Made by a program: the position numbers and the translations under genes | Assembly: GCF_014851865.1 (NCBI RefSeq) | Contig: NZ_JACVAM010000002.1 | Coordinates: 1 to 64,000, forward strand | Reading direction: 5' to 3' | Length of the DNA: 64,000 nucleotides | From: Pseudomonas sp. PDM16 | Lineage (GTDB): Bacteria > Pseudomonadota > Gammaproteobacteria > Pseudomonadales > Pseudomonadaceae | Part shown: positions 17,360 through 25,760 of the stretch, piece after piece | Position numbering within the stretch: position 1 is the first letter of the stretch | How the letters are laid out: each line of letters opens with the position of its first letter | Notes under the pieces: model-generated | The model's input: only the letters and a program-made list of their open reading frames with translations | Told to the model about the DNA's origin: nothing | Database searches by the model: none

Positions 17360-17365
17360 TTTGTA

Positions 17366-17442
17366 TGGTGGCTACACCGGGACTTGAACCTGGGACATCA
17401 GCATTATGAATGCTGCGCTCTAACCGACTGAGCTATGTAGCC
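17366..17442 (-). tRNA. tRNA-Met (elongator, anticodon CAT)
   Basis: 77 bases, starting GGCTACATAGCTCAGTCGG and ending GTAGCCACCA with the CCA encoded. The anticodon loop TTCATAA gives CAT. The acceptor, D, anticodon and T stems all pair. Its 3' end faces the decayed element and served as the apparent integration target. Confidence 0.95.
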
Positions 17443-17537
17443 GAGTGGCGCGCATTATTCTCTTGTCGATATCGGCTGTCAACCCCGCCTGGCGGACAAA
17501 AACGCGCGTTATCAAGCGCTTAGGCGCAGGCTATTCG

Positions 17538-18440
17538 TCAGTGCGCGGCGGTCTCCCGTGTGGCCAGCCAGCACAACAGCGAGCCGCCGGTAACCATCGC
17601 CACGCCTTGCCAGAAGGCTGATGTCAGTTGGGTGTCCAGCCAGGCCATAGCGAAAAGCGCTGACAGCACTGGCGTGAAATAGGAGGCCGACGCCATCAGC
17701 GTCAGGTTGCCGCGCAGCAGGCCCACGTTCCACAGCGCATAGCCGAATGCCATTGCCGCCGCAGCGCCGAGCAGCTCCAGCGAGGCTGGGAGGTTGAAGC
17801 TCAAGGCCGGCTGTGCGCTGAAAGCGTACTTCACCCATAGCGTCGCGGCGACCAGCATGAAGAACAGCACTACGCCGTTGCGGCCGTCTGCGTAACGCTT
17901 GGTCGCGCTGCAGTAGAGGCCCCAGATCACCGCGCCGGAGAAGGCCAGGCCGTAGCTCAGCGGGTTGCTTTGCACATTGCCGAGGATGCGCTGCAGGGAG
18001 ATTTCCTGATCGCCGCTGATGACCCAGGTGATGCCTGCCAAGGCCAGGGCGATTCCCGGAATGATCGGCCAGCGGGCCTTCTGGCCGTTGAGCAGAATGG
18101 CGAAGACGATGGTGAAGCAGGGCCACAGGTAGTTGAGGATGCTCAGTTCGATTGCCTGCGCGCGGTTGTGGGCGAAGCCCAGCGACAGCGACAGGCACAA
18201 CTCGTAGGCGACGAAGAGGATGCTACCGAGTACCAGATAGATGCGCGGAAAGCCGCGCAGGCGCGGGCGGCCCAAAAGAGGGAGCAGCAGCAGGGCGCCG
18301 ACCGTATAGATCAGTGCAGCGCCGCCGATGGCGCCGAAGTGTTCGCTGACCCCGCGGATCAGGCCGACGATGGTGCTCCACAGGACGATGGCCGCAAGGC
18401 CGCAAAGAGTGGCCGCTTGAGGGCCGGGGGAGGTGAACAT
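17538..18440 (-). CDS. yddG: YddG-like aromatic amino acid exporter (DMT superfamily)
   Basis: 300 residues, ten hydrophobic segments. It follows E. coli YddG closely through long stretches: AIVLWSTIVGLIRGVSE near residue 17, IELSILNYLWPCFTIVFAILLNGQKARW in the first half, and ASYFTPVLSALFA and GGSLLCWLATRE at the end. YddG exports aromatic amino acids and related compounds across the inner membrane. It stands alone on the minus strand, 66 bases after the binding-protein gene. A methyl viologen or other solute role is also possible. Confidence 0.88.
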   Translation of the reverse strand: MFTSPGPQAATLCGLAAIVLWSTIVGLIRGVSEHFGAIGGAALIYTVGALLLLPLLGRPRLRGFPRIYLVLGSILFVAYELCLSLSLGFAHNRAQAIELSILNYLWPCFTIVFAILLNGQKARWPIIPGIALALAGITWVISGDQEISLQRILGNVQSNPLSYGLAFSGAVIWGLYCSATKRYADGRNGVVLFFMLVAATLWVKYAFSAQPALSFNLPASLELLGAAAAMAFGYALWNVGLLRGNLTLMASASYFTPVLSALFAMAWLDTQLTSAFWQGVAMVTGGSLLCWLATRETAAH

Positions 18441-18506
18441 TGCTACTCCAGACTGCAGGCGATGGGCGTGCCTTGCGGCTCGCCGGGGCGCGAGTCTAGC
18501 GCAGCA

Positions 18507-19742
18507 TCATTGCAGAGTCAGTTGCTCGCCCCGTTCCTGCTGCCAGTCTTCCAGGCTGGGAGCCGCGCTTTCGCCCTCCATGCGATGGATGATCTCGAAA
18601 TAGTCCTGCTTGAGCGGGTCGCGCATGATCTGCTCGCGACTGCGTACCCGTACCGCGTAGATGCTCTGGACGTTCTGGTGGTCGAAGCCGCGCCATTGCT
18701 GTTGCTCCTTGAGCAGCGTGTAGCGGTGGTCTTCGAGGGCCGAGATCAGTCGCTCGCTGTCAAGGCTGCCGGTACGGCGGACGGCGTCGACCCATTGGAG
18801 GACGATGGCATATGCCGAAGCGCTGGTGCTGCCTGGGTACTCGCGATGCTGGTCGATGTACGCCTGCACGAAGTGCTCGCCGGCTGCGTTGCCTTCCTGG
18901 CGAGGCAGATCCCAGGTCCAGGCTTCGGTGCCGATCACATCCTCCATGATCAATGGCCCGCTCTGCTGCACCACGCTCTTCGTCAGGTTGGGCACGATCA
19001 CCTGCATGCGCTTCTTCAGGCCCATGTTGTGGACCATGCGCATGCTGCGCTGCAGGTTGTCGCCGAGCAGTACCAGTACCAGCATGTCGGCCTCGCTGTT
19101 GGCCGCCTTGCGCAATGCCTCCTGATACTGCTCGCGGCGTACCAGCCCGGTGGGCAATGCGGTGCGCCCGTGGCGCGCGCGGTCGCTGCTGCTGGTGGCC
19201 TGGCGTAGTGCCGCCTCCATGCTCCGGCCCCAGGCATCGTCGATCAGGATGTAGTGATACTGCCGGCGTGGCATGTGCCACGCGAGGTATTCGCCCAGTA
19301 CACGGGCGCTCATCCATGCGCTGTTGGACTCGCGGAACAGGTAGCGATGGCCCTGGCTACCGGTGACGTCGTTGGCGTAGCTGAGGGTGGCGAAGTACAG
19401 CAGGCCGCGCTCACGGGCGCGCTGGCCGGCGGCGATGGCCTCCTCGCTGGTCGCGCCGCCGAAGACCATACGCGCGCCAGCGTCAGCGAAGCTGTCGACA
19501 TTGTCCCTTGCCTGTTCGGCCCGGGAGGCGGTGTTCTCTCCGAGCAATTCGAGCGGCTTGCCGAGTACTCCGCCGGTGCGATTGACCTCGTCGACTGCCA
19601 GCAGGGCACCGCGTCGGAGCTCCAGCCCCTCATCCTTGTAGTTGCCGGTACGCGGGTAGTTCAGGCCGATCTTGATGGTGTCGGCCAAGGTGGTACTGGA
19701 CAGCAGGGCTCCGAGCAGCAGGCCGGTTAGCAGGCGGCGCAT
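18507..19742 (-). CDS. Periplasmic branched-chain-amino-acid-type ABC binding protein
   Basis: 411 residues with a Sec signal peptide (MRRLLTGLLLGALLSSTTLA). Type I periplasmic binding fold: KIGLNYPRTGNYKDEGLELRRGALLAVDEVN at the N-terminus, VFGGATSEEA, and YHYILIDDAWGRSME in the second lobe. AAGGAG precedes the ATG. No permease or ATPase genes are adjacent, so it is an orphan binding protein. Similar ones are found beside quinoprotein dehydrogenase clusters, which suggests, but does not prove, that it senses or delivers an alcohol-related ligand. It is divergent from the chemoreceptor gene. Confidence 0.8.
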   Translation of the reverse strand: MRRLLTGLLLGALLSSTTLADTIKIGLNYPRTGNYKDEGLELRRGALLAVDEVNRTGGVLGKPLELLGENTASRAEQARDNVDSFADAGARMVFGGATSEEAIAAGQRARERGLLYFATLSYANDVTGSQGHRYLFRESNSAWMSARVLGEYLAWHMPRRQYHYILIDDAWGRSMEAALRQATSSSDRARHGRTALPTGLVRREQYQEALRKAANSEADMLVLVLLGDNLQRSMRMVHNMGLKKRMQVIVPNLTKSVVQQSGPLIMEDVIGTEAWTWDLPRQEGNAAGEHFVQAYIDQHREYPGSTSASAYAIVLQWVDAVRRTGSLDSERLISALEDHRYTLLKEQQQWRGFDHQNVQSIYAVRVRSREQIMRDPLKQDYFEIIHRMEGESAAPSLEDWQQERGEQLTLQ

Positions 19743-20015
19743 GGTGTCACTCCTTGATGATCGGGAGCTGCCTTTTTAGGGGGGACGCCATACTGTTGCT
19801 ATTGCTCGTTGTATCGAAGTCGTTGCGACTTAGGGCCCGGATGTCATACGCAGTCGCCTGGCCTGGTCCGCAGCCCCTAGACCGTTCCGGCCACTGGATG
19901 CACGGTGTTCCCGCTCTTTGGGCTTAGGCGTTTGCGACCAAGGAATGATGGTCGGACCGGCGCCCAGGCGGCCTAATGGGCAAACAATCACAATAACGTC
20001 CGAACGAGGTGCGCG

Positions 20016-21581
20016 ATGTACCGACCTCTGCTGGCCGGCCTGTTTCAGGCCATTGCCATCTGCTGTCTCATCCTCGCTCTGCAGCGGGGCAACATAGGCC
20101 TGGTGATGGCGCTGCCGCTGGCCGTGGCGGTGGCCTGGCTGCCCCTGTTGCTCCGGGGCGGCGGGGCGAGCGATGTCACGCCGTCGACCGACGACGAGTC
20201 ACTGCTGCGCCTGAGCCGCGACCTGTCGCGCACCACCAGCAGCAACGCCTTGTCTGCCGCCGAGGTGGCCTATTCGGTGAAGCAGCTTGCCCATCGCCTG
20301 GCCTCTCAGCTGCAGGGCGCGGCCAGCATCGTGGGCAATGCCGAGGTGATGATCACCACCGAGGAGCAAACCAGCCTGCTCAGTCAACGCACCCTGGAAG
20401 CCGCCCACGAGGCGCGCCGCAGCAGCGACGAAGGCCTGCGAGTTTTGCACGACAGCATCGCGCGCATGCACCAGTTGAGTGGCCGCGCCAGCGCCAGCCG
20501 CGAGCTGATCGGCAACCTCAGCCAGCGTAGCGAGGACATCCAGCGGGTTACCCAGGTGATCCAGGGCGTAGCCAGCCAGACCAACCTGCTGGCGCTCAAC
20601 GCGGCCATCGAGGCGGCGCGTGCCGGCGAGGCCGGGCGCGGTTTCGCGGTGGTCGCCGACGAGGTGCGCGGCCTGGCCGCGCGCACCGCCAGCGCCACCG
20701 AAGAGGTCGGCGAGATGGTTGCCGATATCCAGCGCAAGACCGCCGCCGTGGTCGAGCAGATCCGCCAGCTGGCCAGTGAACTGGACGAGGGCGTCGGCGC
20801 CGTCGAGCAGGCTGGTAGCAGCCTCGCCAACATTGTCGCGCTGGCCGAGGTGGTGGAAGGGCAGGTCGACGAGATCGCCCAGGGGGCCGAGATCAACCGC
20901 GAGCAGCTCACCAGCCTGTTCGCCGCCATGGAGCAGATGCGCGGTGACCTGGCCGAGAGCGATGCCCATACCCAGCGCCTGGGCGGCGTGGCCGGGCGCC
21001 TGGAGGGGCAGGCCGAGCAGATCAGTGAGCGTCTCGCCGAGGTCGCGCTGGACGACTACCACCAGCGTGCCTATGACCTGGCCCGGCAGGGCGCTCAGTC
21101 CATCGCCGAACGCTTCGAGGCGGATGTCGAATCCGGTCGTGTCAGCCTCGACGACCTGTTCGACCGCCAGTACCGGCCGGTGCCGGGCAGTTTCCCGCAG
21201 AAGTACAAAACCCGCTTCGACGACTACACCGACCGCGTCCTGCCGGACATCCAGGAGCCGCTGCTGGGGCAGCACGAGGGCCTGGTGTTCGCCATCGCCT
21301 GCACGCCCGAGGGCTACGTACCGACCCACAACCGGGCGTTCAGTGCTGCGCTGACCGGCGACCGCCAGCAGGACATGCTGCGCAGCCGCAGCAAGCGCCG
21401 CTTCGACGACCGCACCGGCATCCGCTGCGGCAGCCACGAGCAGCCGTTGCTGCTGCAGACCTATACCCGCGACACCGGCGAGCTGATGCACGACCTGTCG
21501 GTGCCGATCCGTATTTGTGGTCGCCACTGGGGCGGCCTGCGCCTGGGCTACCGCCCGGAAGGCGCCGTGGCGGCGCGCTGA
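20016..21581 (+). CDS. Methyl-accepting chemotaxis protein with a C-terminal sensor-like domain
   Basis: 521 residues. Two hydrophobic segments at residues ~5-47 leave almost no periplasmic loop. A helical signalling region follows, with the conserved hairpin tip [25 protein letters not shown] (about 182-206). After the signalling domain comes a ~150-residue C-terminal domain ([58 protein letters not shown]) that resembles a single-Cache-like fold, normally found outside the cell. Here it must be cytoplasmic. The gene is followed after 3 bases by a flavoprotein and then a SoxYZ gene. It may therefore report on redox or metabolism rather than an external ligand. Confidence 0.85.
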   Translation: MYRPLLAGLFQAIAICCLILALQRGNIGLVMALPLAVAVAWLPLLLRGGGASDVTPSTDDESLLRLSRDLSRTTSSNALSAAEVAYSVKQLAHRLASQLQGAASIVGNAEVMITTEEQTSLLSQRTLEAAHEARRSSDEGLRVLHDSIARMHQLSGRASASRELIGNLSQRSEDIQRVTQVIQGVASQTNLLALNAAIEAARAGEAGRGFAVVADEVRGLAARTASATEEVGEMVADIQRKTAAVVEQIRQLASELDEGVGAVEQAGSSLANIVALAEVVEGQVDEIAQGAEINREQLTSLFAAMEQMRGDLAESDAHTQRLGGVAGRLEGQAEQISERLAEVALDDYHQRAYDLARQGAQSIAERFEADVESGRVSLDDLFDRQYRPVPGSFPQKYKTRFDDYTDRVLPDIQEPLLGQHEGLVFAIACTPEGYVPTHNRAFSAALTGDRQQDMLRSRSKRRFDDRTGIRCGSHEQPLLLQTYTRDTGELMHDLSVPIRICGRHWGGLRLGYRPEGAVAAR

Positions 21582-21584
21582 GCG

Positions 21585-22859
21585 ATGGCGCGCCTGAGTC
21601 GTCGCGCGCTCCTCGCCGGTCTGGCACTGTTGCCCTGGTGGGCGCGAGCGGGGCAGGGCCGGGTGACCGGGCGCGTGCTGGTGGTCGGTGGCGGATTCGC
21701 CGGAGCCACCGCCGCACGCCTGCTGCGCCAGGCAGAGCCGGGCCTGGATGTGGTGCTGATCGAGCCGAAGGTGCACTACCACACCTGCCCGATGAGCAAC
21801 AGGGTGATAGCCGGGCTGGACCCGCTGGCGAGGATCGCCTGGTCCTATCGCGACCTGGAAGGGCAGGGCGTCCGCCTGTTGCACCAGGCGGCGCGCGACA
21901 TCGATACGGCCGGTCGTCGGGTACAGCTCGATGATGGGCTGTGGCTGGACTACGACCATCTGATCCTGGCACCCGGCATCGACATGCGTTTTGACGCCAT
22001 CGAAGGCTATGACGCTGCAGCAGCCAAGCGGCTGCCGCATGCGTGGCAGGCCGGCGTGCAGACCGAGCTGCTGCGCCGCCAGCTGCAGGCCATGACCGAT
22101 GGTGGCCTGGTGCTGATCGGCGTGCCGGACAACCCCTACCGCTGCCCGCCCGGCCCCTACGAGCGGGCCAGCCTGATCGCCGACTATCTGAAGCGACACA
22201 AGCCGCGCAGCAAGCTGTTGATCCTCGATGCGAAGGACAGCTTCTCCAAGCAGGCGCTGTTCCAGCAGGGCTGGCAACGCCATTACCCGGGGCTGGTCGA
22301 GTGGGTTGGCCATGCGGGTGATGGCCGGGTGGTGCGCGCCGATGCGCAGCGTCGCGAGCTCGAGTGCGAGTTCGGCAATCGCCATCGCGCGGCGGTGATC
22401 AACCTGATCCCGCCGCAACGGGCTGCTGCTATCGCCGTGCGTGCCGGGCTGACCGACGCCAGCGGCTGGGTGCCGGTGGACCCTCAGCGCTTTCGTGCCC
22501 GCACGGCCGAGCACATCACGGTGCTGGGCGATGCCAGCATCGCCGCGCCGATGCCCAAGTCGGCGTTCAGCGCCCAGGCCCAGGCGCGCCTGGCAGTGGC
22601 TCACCTGCTGGCCGAGCTGCGCGGCGAGCCGTTGCAGCCGCCGGTGCTGAGCAACACCTGCTACAGCTTGTTGACACCCGACGATGCCGTGTCGATCTCG
22701 GCGCGCTATCGCGTCGAGCAGGGGCTGCTCGGCGAGGTGCCGGGCACCCTGCAGCTCAGCCCTCTGGACGGTGATGATGCACTGCGCCGGCATGAGGCGC
22801 AGGTGGCGGCGGCCTGGTACCTCGGCATCTGCACGGCCGCCTGGGGGGCGCCGGCGTGA
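21585..22859 (+). CDS. Flavocytochrome c sulfide dehydrogenase-like FAD protein (FccB family)
   Basis: 424 residues. It has a Tat-like signal (RLSRRALLAGLALLPWW with twin Arg at 6-7) and an FAD-binding VVGGGFAGATAARLL (33-47). It retains the redox cysteines typical of FccB: YRCPPGPYE at residue 187 and NTCYS at residue 359, plus a further cysteine at 68 (HTCPMSN). FccB oxidises sulfide in sulfur bacteria with a cytochrome partner. No cytochrome c subunit gene is adjacent. The next gene encodes a SoxYZ-like carrier, so a periplasmic thiol/sulfur-linked redox relay serving the quinoprotein system is the best guess. Confidence 0.85.
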   Translation: MARLSRRALLAGLALLPWWARAGQGRVTGRVLVVGGGFAGATAARLLRQAEPGLDVVLIEPKVHYHTCPMSNRVIAGLDPLARIAWSYRDLEGQGVRLLHQAARDIDTAGRRVQLDDGLWLDYDHLILAPGIDMRFDAIEGYDAAAAKRLPHAWQAGVQTELLRRQLQAMTDGGLVLIGVPDNPYRCPPGPYERASLIADYLKRHKPRSKLLILDAKDSFSKQALFQQGWQRHYPGLVEWVGHAGDGRVVRADAQRRELECEFGNRHRAAVINLIPPQRAAAIAVRAGLTDASGWVPVDPQRFRARTAEHITVLGDASIAAPMPKSAFSAQAQARLAVAHLLAELRGEPLQPPVLSNTCYSLLTPDDAVSISARYRVEQGLLGEVPGTLQLSPLDGDDALRRHEAQVAAAWYLGICTAAWGAPA

Positions 22860-23614
22860 AGTCGGGACGTGCCGTACGAGTCATGTGCGGGGCGCGCCGA
22901 ATCGTGGCGACGTTGGTGCTGCTGGTGACACCGGCATTGGCAGCCGAGCCGCTGCATGATGAGCAGAGGCGCCTGCTAGCCGGTGGTTTGCCGCAGGCCG
23001 CTGGCCTGGTCTTGGATATCCCTGAATGGGTTGAGGACGGCGCCTTCGTTGCCGTCACCCTGACCCTGCGCGGTGCCCGCCCGCCGCTGCGGCTGGTGCT
23101 GCTGCGCGAGCGGGAAGGTGAACCGCGCATCGCCGAGGTCGAGCTGCGCGCCTGGCACGAGCCGCTGCGCCTGAGTACCCGCGTGCGTTTGCCGCAGAGC
23201 CAGGTACTGCAAGTGCTGGCACGCGATGCCGATGGGCGCACCTGGGACGTGCGCCAGCAGGTGCGCATCGCAGGCAGCAGCTGCCTGTCGCCGCCGCTCG
23301 CCGATCCCAACGACGGCCTCGGCCAGATCCAGGCCTGGCTCCGGCCGCTGGATGGTGGCAGAGAACTGGCCAGTCTGCTGCGCCATCCGATGGAGACCGG
23401 CCAGCGACGCGATACCGCCGGTCGCCTGCTGCCGCCCCACCTGCTGCGCGAATTCAGCGTCGATGGGGCGCAGGGCGAGCTGCTGCGGGTGCGCGCGTTC
23501 GCCGGTGCTTCTGCCAATCCCTACTGGCGGGTGGTGCTGCCGGCTGATACCGGCGAGCTGGGTCTACGCTGGACGGACGACGACGGTACGACCTTCGACC
23601 GTCGCTTGCCCTGA
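22856..23614 (+). CDS. Quinoprotein dehydrogenase-associated SoxYZ-like carrier
   Basis: 252 residues from GTG at 22856, overlapping the flavoprotein stop by 4 bases; a start at ATG 22883 would also keep the signal peptide (ATLVLLVTPALAAEP). The N-terminal half is SoxY-like and the C-terminal half (about 155-250) SoxZ-like, ending NPYWRVVLPADTGELGLRWTDDDG. A fused SoxYZ carrier encoded near PQQ dehydrogenases is a recognised family. In true Sox systems SoxY carries sulfur on a C-terminal GGCG cysteine. That motif is not evident here, so chemistry may differ. Exported to the periplasm. Confidence 0.82.
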   Translation: MKSGRAVRVMCGARRIVATLVLLVTPALAAEPLHDEQRRLLAGGLPQAAGLVLDIPEWVEDGAFVAVTLTLRGARPPLRLVLLREREGEPRIAEVELRAWHEPLRLSTRVRLPQSQVLQVLARDADGRTWDVRQQVRIAGSSCLSPPLADPNDGLGQIQAWLRPLDGGRELASLLRHPMETGQRRDTAGRLLPPHLLREFSVDGAQGELLRVRAFAGASANPYWRVVLPADTGELGLRWTDDDGTTFDRRLP

Positions 23615-23652
23615 GCGCGACCGCCGCCACAAGGATTGCACTCAGGCATGTA

Positions 23653-23664
23653 CTACCAAATGAG
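23653..23664. promoter_or_regulatory. Candidate operator upstream of exaC, shared with pqqA
   Basis: CTACCAAATGAG differs by one base from CTACCAAATCAG in front of pqqA (31777-31788). Both lie about 95-110 bases before the start codon, and both are flanked by short inverted repeats (here CTAC-N7-GTAG). It could bind the response regulator that co-controls ethanol oxidation and PQQ synthesis. Confidence 0.45.
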
Positions 23665-23772
23665 TAGCCCAGCTGTGCCATCGGCGCATACCCGCGAGGC
23701 AGAGCGGCTGCAAAGATCGAAGCACGACCTGGCCCATTGGCAGGGGCAGGCACCACAAGAAGAGGCATCATC

Positions 23773-25293
23773 ATGATCTACGCTCAACCTGGGACTCCTG
23801 GCTCCATCGTTTCCTTCAAGCCGCGCTACGGCAACTACATCAATGGCGAGTTCGTACCGCCACTGAAGGGCGAGTACTTCGTGAACACTTCCCCGGTCAC
23901 CGGCCAGGTCATCGCCGAGTTCCCGCGCTCCTCGGCCGAGGACATCGACAAGGCCCTGGATGCCGCCCACGCCGCCGCCGATGCCTGGGGCCGCACGTCG
24001 GTGCAGGACCGCGCGCTGGTGCTGCTGAAGATCGCCGACCGCATTGAGCAGAATCTGGAAATACTCGCCGTCACCGAGACCTGGGACAACGGCAAGGCCG
24101 TGCGCGAGACCCTGAACGCCGACGTACCGCTGGCCGCCGACCACTTCCGCTATTTCGCCGGCTGCATCCGTGCCCAGGAAGGCAGTGCCGCCGAAATCAA
24201 CGACGGCACCGTGGCTTACCATTTCCACGAGCCGCTGGGCGTCGTCGGCCAGGTCATCCCGTGGAACTTCCCGCTGCTGATGGCCGCCTGGAAACTGGCT
24301 CCGGCGCTGGCCGCCGGCAATGCCATCGTGCTCAAGCCAGCCGAGCAGACCCCGCTGTCGATCACCCTGCTGATGGAAATCATCGGCGACCTGCTGCCGC
24401 CGGGCGTGCTGAACGTCGTCCAGGGCTTCGGCCGCGAAGCCGGCGAGGCGCTGGCCACCAGCAAGCGCATTGCCAAGATCGCCTTCACCGGCTCCACCCC
24501 GGTCGGCTCGCACATCATGAAGTGTGCCGCCGAGAACATCATTCCGAGCACCGTGGAGCTGGGTGGCAAGAGCCCGAACATCTTCTTCGCCGACATCATG
24601 AACGCCGAGCCGGCCTTCATCGAGAAGGCCGCCGAAGGCCTGGTGCTGGGCTTCTTCAACCAGGGCGAAGTGTGCACCTGCCCGTCCCGCGCGGTCGTTC
24701 AGGAAAGCATCTATGACGCGTTCATGGTCGAGGTGCTGAAGAAGATCAAGCAGATCAAGCGCGGCAACCCGCTGGATACCGACGTTATGGTCGGTGCCCA
24801 GGCCTCGCAGCAGCAGTACGACAAGATCCTCAGCTATCTCGAGATCGCCCAGCAGGAAGGTGCCCAGGTGCTCACCGGCGGCTCCTCCGAACGCCTGTCC
24901 GGCGACCTGGCCAACGGCTACTACATCCAGCCGACTCTGCTGAAGGGCCATAACAAGATGCGCGTGTTCCAGGAGGAGATCTTCGGGCCGGTGATCGGCG
25001 TGACCACCTTCAAGGACGAGGCTGAGGCGCTGGCCATCGCCAACGACACCGAGTTCGGCCTGGGTGCCGGCGTGTGGAGCCGCGACATCAACATCGCCTA
25101 CCGCATGGGGCGTGGCATCAAGGCCGGTCGCGTGTGGACCAACTGCTACCACCTGTACCCGGCGCACGCCGCCTTCGGTGGCTACAAGAAGTCCGGTGTC
25201 GGCCGCGAGACCCACAAGATGATGCTCGACCACTATCAGCAGACCAAGAACCTGCTGGTGAGCTACGACATCAACCCGCTGGGCTTCTTCTGA
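23773..25293 (+). CDS. exaC: NAD-dependent acetaldehyde dehydrogenase, ExaC type
   Basis: 506 residues from the ATG at 23773, which has AGAGG 7 bases upstream; a longer frame from 23737 adds non-conserved residues. Aldehyde dehydrogenase motifs are complete: [17 protein letters not shown], the glutamate loop VELGGKSPN, and the catalytic cysteine at residue 301 in GEVCTCPSR. Length and the ending [13 protein letters not shown] match the ExaC/AcoD group. It oxidises acetaldehyde from ethanol oxidation in the cytoplasm. It is followed by a strong terminator, so it is its own transcription unit. Confidence 0.92.
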   Translation: MIYAQPGTPGSIVSFKPRYGNYINGEFVPPLKGEYFVNTSPVTGQVIAEFPRSSAEDIDKALDAAHAAADAWGRTSVQDRALVLLKIADRIEQNLEILAVTETWDNGKAVRETLNADVPLAADHFRYFAGCIRAQEGSAAEINDGTVAYHFHEPLGVVGQVIPWNFPLLMAAWKLAPALAAGNAIVLKPAEQTPLSITLLMEIIGDLLPPGVLNVVQGFGREAGEALATSKRIAKIAFTGSTPVGSHIMKCAAENIIPSTVELGGKSPNIFFADIMNAEPAFIEKAAEGLVLGFFNQGEVCTCPSRAVVQESIYDAFMVEVLKKIKQIKRGNPLDTDVMVGAQASQQQYDKILSYLEIAQQEGAQVLTGGSSERLSGDLANGYYIQPTLLKGHNKMRVFQEEIFGPVIGVTTFKDEAEALAIANDTEFGLGAGVWSRDINIAYRMGRGIKAGRVWTNCYHLYPAHAAFGGYKKSGVGRETHKMMLDHYQQTKNLLVSYDINPLGFF

Positions 25294-25300
25294 TCCACCC

Positions 25301-25331
25301 GCGTCCGCCCTGCGGCGGACGCACGTTTTTT
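25301..25331 (+). terminator. Terminator of exaC
   Basis: 9-bp perfect stem GCGTCCGCC / GGCGGACGC followed after three bases by TTTTTT. Confidence 0.92.
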
Positions 25332-25421
25332 CATCGAGCGCAGGGAGGCGCTTCCGTCGTCTGGCCTAACTGAGCGTGGGCCGCCTTGGCGGCCATTGCC
25401 CGGCCGATGGATTGATGTCCC

Positions 25422-25447
25422 GCGCGGTCCCAGGCCGCGCTTTTTTT
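25422..25447 (+). terminator. Second terminator-like hairpin in the exaC-alcohol dehydrogenase gap
   Basis: Stem GCGCGGTC / GGCCGCGC (one G-U) with a 3-base loop, directly followed by seven T's. Confidence 0.8.
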
Positions 25448-25519
25448 CGATATGCCTTCGGGCGTCCTGCTCGTCTCCTCGCAAACCGCCTACTCCCTTC
25501 GGAGCGGCAGGTCCTGTCG

Positions 25520-25543
25520 AACGCGGCTCCGGCCGCGTTTTTT
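25520..25543 (+). terminator. Third terminator-like hairpin in the same gap
   Basis: Stem AACGCGGC / GCCGCGTT with a 4-base loop and a T6 run. Three such hairpins in 240 bases insulate the next promoter from exaC read-through. Confidence 0.8.
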
Positions 25544-25590
25544 ATGCCCGCTCCGGGCGTTGCACCACCGCTACAAACGCCCGTGTGAAT

Positions 25591-25604
25591 GCAACAGCTG
25601 TTGC
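25591..25604. promoter_or_regulatory. Upstream activator palindrome for the quinohaemoprotein gene
   Basis: GCAACAGCTGTTGC is a perfect 14-base palindrome of form GCRACA-N2-TGTYGC. It is centred about 114 bases before the predicted start of transcription, a normal distance for a sigma-54 activator. A half-site (GCTACA, 25570-25575) lies 21 bases further upstream. The same pattern recurs in front of the activator gene. Confidence 0.7.
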
Positions 25605-25685
25605 GTTCTTCTTCCCGCTTTCAGTTTCCCTTAGATATCTGTGCAGGCCTTGCCGCGCAAGGCTTTCAGTCTTCCCGGCGGGCGC

Positions 25686-25701
25686 TGGCACAGGCGTTGC
25701 T
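25686..25701 (+). promoter_or_regulatory. Sigma-54 (-24/-12) promoter of the quinohaemoprotein alcohol dehydrogenase
   Basis: TGGCACAGGCGTTGCT matches the consensus TGGCAC-N5-TTGCW, with GG and GC ten bases apart. Transcription should begin near 25712, about 50 bases before the ATG at 25761. Confidence 0.85.
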
Positions 25702-25760
25702 CTGACTCTGCCAAGCCTCGGCGCGAACGTCGAGGCAACAACAAGAATCGGAGAACATCC

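Larger units (their letters stand above)
15084..17365. mobile_element. Decayed 2.3-kb integrated element at tRNA-Met
   Basis: The element is bounded by the degenerate tRNA copy near 15.1 kb and by the intact tRNA-Met 3' end at 17366. A truncated, frameshifted tyrosine-integrase C-terminus lies directly inside the intact tRNA, the usual place for the integrase. Cargo is A/T-rich and small: a 182-residue hypothetical protein, a frameshifted small membrane protein gene, a 27-residue hydrophobic peptide and a 75-residue protein. No replication or structural phage genes were recognised. Confidence 0.7.

Noticed and set aside
17308..17409. Continuation of the integrase frame through the tRNA-Met gene
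   Set aside because: This part is antisense tRNA read as protein and is not integrase sequence.
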